Shown in pieces: positions 62,746-64,000 of a stretch of DNA of 64,000 nucleotides. A program made the translations under genes and the position numbers. The stretch is from Calothrix sp. 336/3 (GTDB lineage: Bacteria > Cyanobacteriota > Cyanobacteriia > Cyanobacteriales > Nostocaceae). Each line of letters begins with the position of its first letter. The first letter of the stretch is position 1. The DNA lies in the NCBI RefSeq assembly GCF_000734895.2, contig NZ_CP011382.1:4070700-4134699 (forward strand). The letters are read 5' to 3'. The notes under the pieces were generated by a model that was given only the letters and a program-made list of their open reading frames with translations, was not told where the DNA came from and did no database searches.

Positions 62746-63993
62746 TCAATATTCTCTGATTTTTTTGTTAACGGAGAAAGCAACTGTGATAAATAGCATC
62801 CAGTGAATCCCTGGGCGAAGAAAAAATGTTTCTGTTAGACTGTTTAATGCTAAGAAAGTAATATATGTTAAATACCATAAATCTTCTTTTTTGTTAGAAG
62901 AATAAGCTATTCTAAATGCTTTAATAAAAGTTATACAATAAATAATTAAAAATAGTGAAAAGCCAACTAAACCTAAGTCTACTAATATATCCATATACCC
63001 ATTATGACCACTGGGAGCAATCCAACCTGTTCCTACAGCTTTACCTGCTTCAATAGCATATTGACTACCGGGAGCCCAAAATCCACCGATTCCATAACCA
63101 AATAGTGGTCTATCCATTAATCGATTTAGCATCACATTCCATAAAGGTGTTCTTCCTGTTAGAGTGGGATCTTTACCTAATTCAGTCAGAAGCTCTACCC
63201 AGAATGTAGAAACTAATAAAAGGACACATCCAAAAACTAAAATCCCAATATCTACCAAAACTACACTGATTTTTCCTCGCCAGCGAAACTTTTGATAGAA
63301 AATCATAATTGACATACTAATGAAGTAAAGAACTAGGGATGTTTTGGAAGTGGAAAATAATATTAATCCTAGAGCTATACTCAAACCCAAGTATCGATAA
63401 AAAGATGAAGTCTGTTTTGGCAAGGTATAAAATGTGATGGAGCTTAAAACCATCATGCTACCTAAAATATTTTTTTGCCAATATATTCCTTTCCATGCAC
63501 CTATTAAATCACCTTCTATGTGTCTTCCAAAATTAGGAAATATAACTGCAACAAAAATACTTAGAATCGCACCAATAAATAAAGTTGTGCTAATTAATTT
63601 TATTTGTTCCTCAAGACAGAATCTTGTGGCAAAATATAAACTAAATAATGTCATCATCAGAACTTCTATAGCATTTAGAAATGTCACAGAAGGAAAGTCT
63701 GACCATAAAAATGATATTACGCTTAACCCAGTTAGTAACCAAATAAAAATATTTGTGATAGAAAGGATAATGCAGCTTCTCCAAAATAACAAAACTAAGA
63801 GGAGGGAGCCTATCCAAGAGCAGTACTTAGCTAATGTCACTATTCCTTGGGGAAGAATACCAATTCGGGGAAAAATGTATAGTATTCCTGGAAAAGCAAA
63901 TAAAGATATAATTACAAACGTTTTTTCAATCAGTCTAATTTTTGAGTTGATATATTGATTTGTATGAGTATTGTTATTTGTCAAGGGAATCAT
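62746..63993 (-). CDS. O-antigen ligase/Wzy-like polymerase
   Basis: The 415-residue protein has about 12 membrane helices and the Wzy_C/WaaL landmark GRTPLWNVMLNRLMDRPLFGYGIGGFW, with the large periplasmic loop around GPGS-like residues (FWAPGSQYAIEAGKAVGTGW). It polymerises or ligates lipid-linked sugar repeats. The start ATG is 7 bases from the right window edge, so an upstream promoter or gene lies beyond it. It is the first visible gene of the likely operon. Confidence 0.88.
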   Translation of the reverse strand: MIPLTNNNTHTNQYINSKIRLIEKTFVIISLFAFPGILYIFPRIGILPQGIVTLAKYCSWIGSLLLVLLFWRSCIILSITNIFIWLLTGLSVISFLWSDFPSVTFLNAIEVLMMTLFSLYFATRFCLEEQIKLISTTLFIGAILSIFVAVIFPNFGRHIEGDLIGAWKGIYWQKNILGSMMVLSSITFYTLPKQTSSFYRYLGLSIALGLILFSTSKTSLVLYFISMSIMIFYQKFRWRGKISVVLVDIGILVFGCVLLLVSTFWVELLTELGKDPTLTGRTPLWNVMLNRLMDRPLFGYGIGGFWAPGSQYAIEAGKAVGTGWIAPSGHNGYMDILVDLGLVGFSLFLIIYCITFIKAFRIAYSSNKKEDLWYLTYITFLALNSLTETFFLRPGIHWMLFITVAFSVNKKIREY

Positions 63994-64000
63994 TATATTC

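Overview
This window looks like chromosome from a filamentous, probably heterocyst-forming cyanobacterium (Nostocales-like). The palindrome GCGATCGC (HIP1) recurs throughout, heptameric short tandem repeats of the TAATGGG type occur at three places, and the gene complement is cyanobacterial: a zinc-ribbon Ser/Thr kinase, a MEKHLA protein, a Tic20-like protein, a DUF362 protein and several secreted proteins of unknown function. I cannot name a genus from sequence alone. No rRNA, CRISPR array, insertion sequence or prophage was seen; one tRNA is present.

Layout. 1-34.2 kb is mixed housekeeping sequence with genes on both strands. It holds an FMN-dependent 2-hydroxy-acid oxidase (cut by the left edge), MEKHLA, VOC and lipase proteins, a Ser/Thr kinase, pyrE, tRNA-Ile(CAU), a CNNM/CorC-like membrane protein, queC, a Gfo/Idh/MocA oxidoreductase and two DedA proteins. 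It also holds an actin-like ParM gene paired with a ribbon-helix-helix protein gene, DUF362, a STAS protein, rpsF, an FAH-family enzyme, tic20, glyA, cinA, an ABC exporter, galE, a large dynamin-like GTPase, a YyaL-type protein and mobA. A DUF433/DUF5615 toxin-antitoxin pair lies just after cinA, between two 41-bp copies of the cinA 3' end.

34.2-48.6 kb is an accessory cell-surface region. After a 1.65-kb gene-poor stretch come three tightly coupled genes: a DUF11/SdrD-like secreted protein, a 1250-residue proline-rich Ig-like and beta-barrel outer-membrane protein, and a beta-helix plus OmpA protein. Three more secreted-protein genes follow; two of these share an apparently conserved C-terminal domain of about 155 residues. 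This is the best candidate for a poorly described system: a surface structure made of a barrel, a peptidoglycan anchor and secreted DUF11/SdrD proteins. Three runs of eight C in the barrel gene could make its expression phase-variable. A Ser/Thr kinase with an SH3 domain lies convergent with the end of this region.

52.9-64 kb is a minus-strand exopolysaccharide/O-antigen-type locus: polymerase/ligase, GT2, Gfo/Idh oxidoreductase, epimerase, GT4, acyltransferase, flippase, a further glycosyltransferase and the initiating sugar-phosphate transferase. The genes are closely spaced and likely form one operon that starts at or beyond the right edge.
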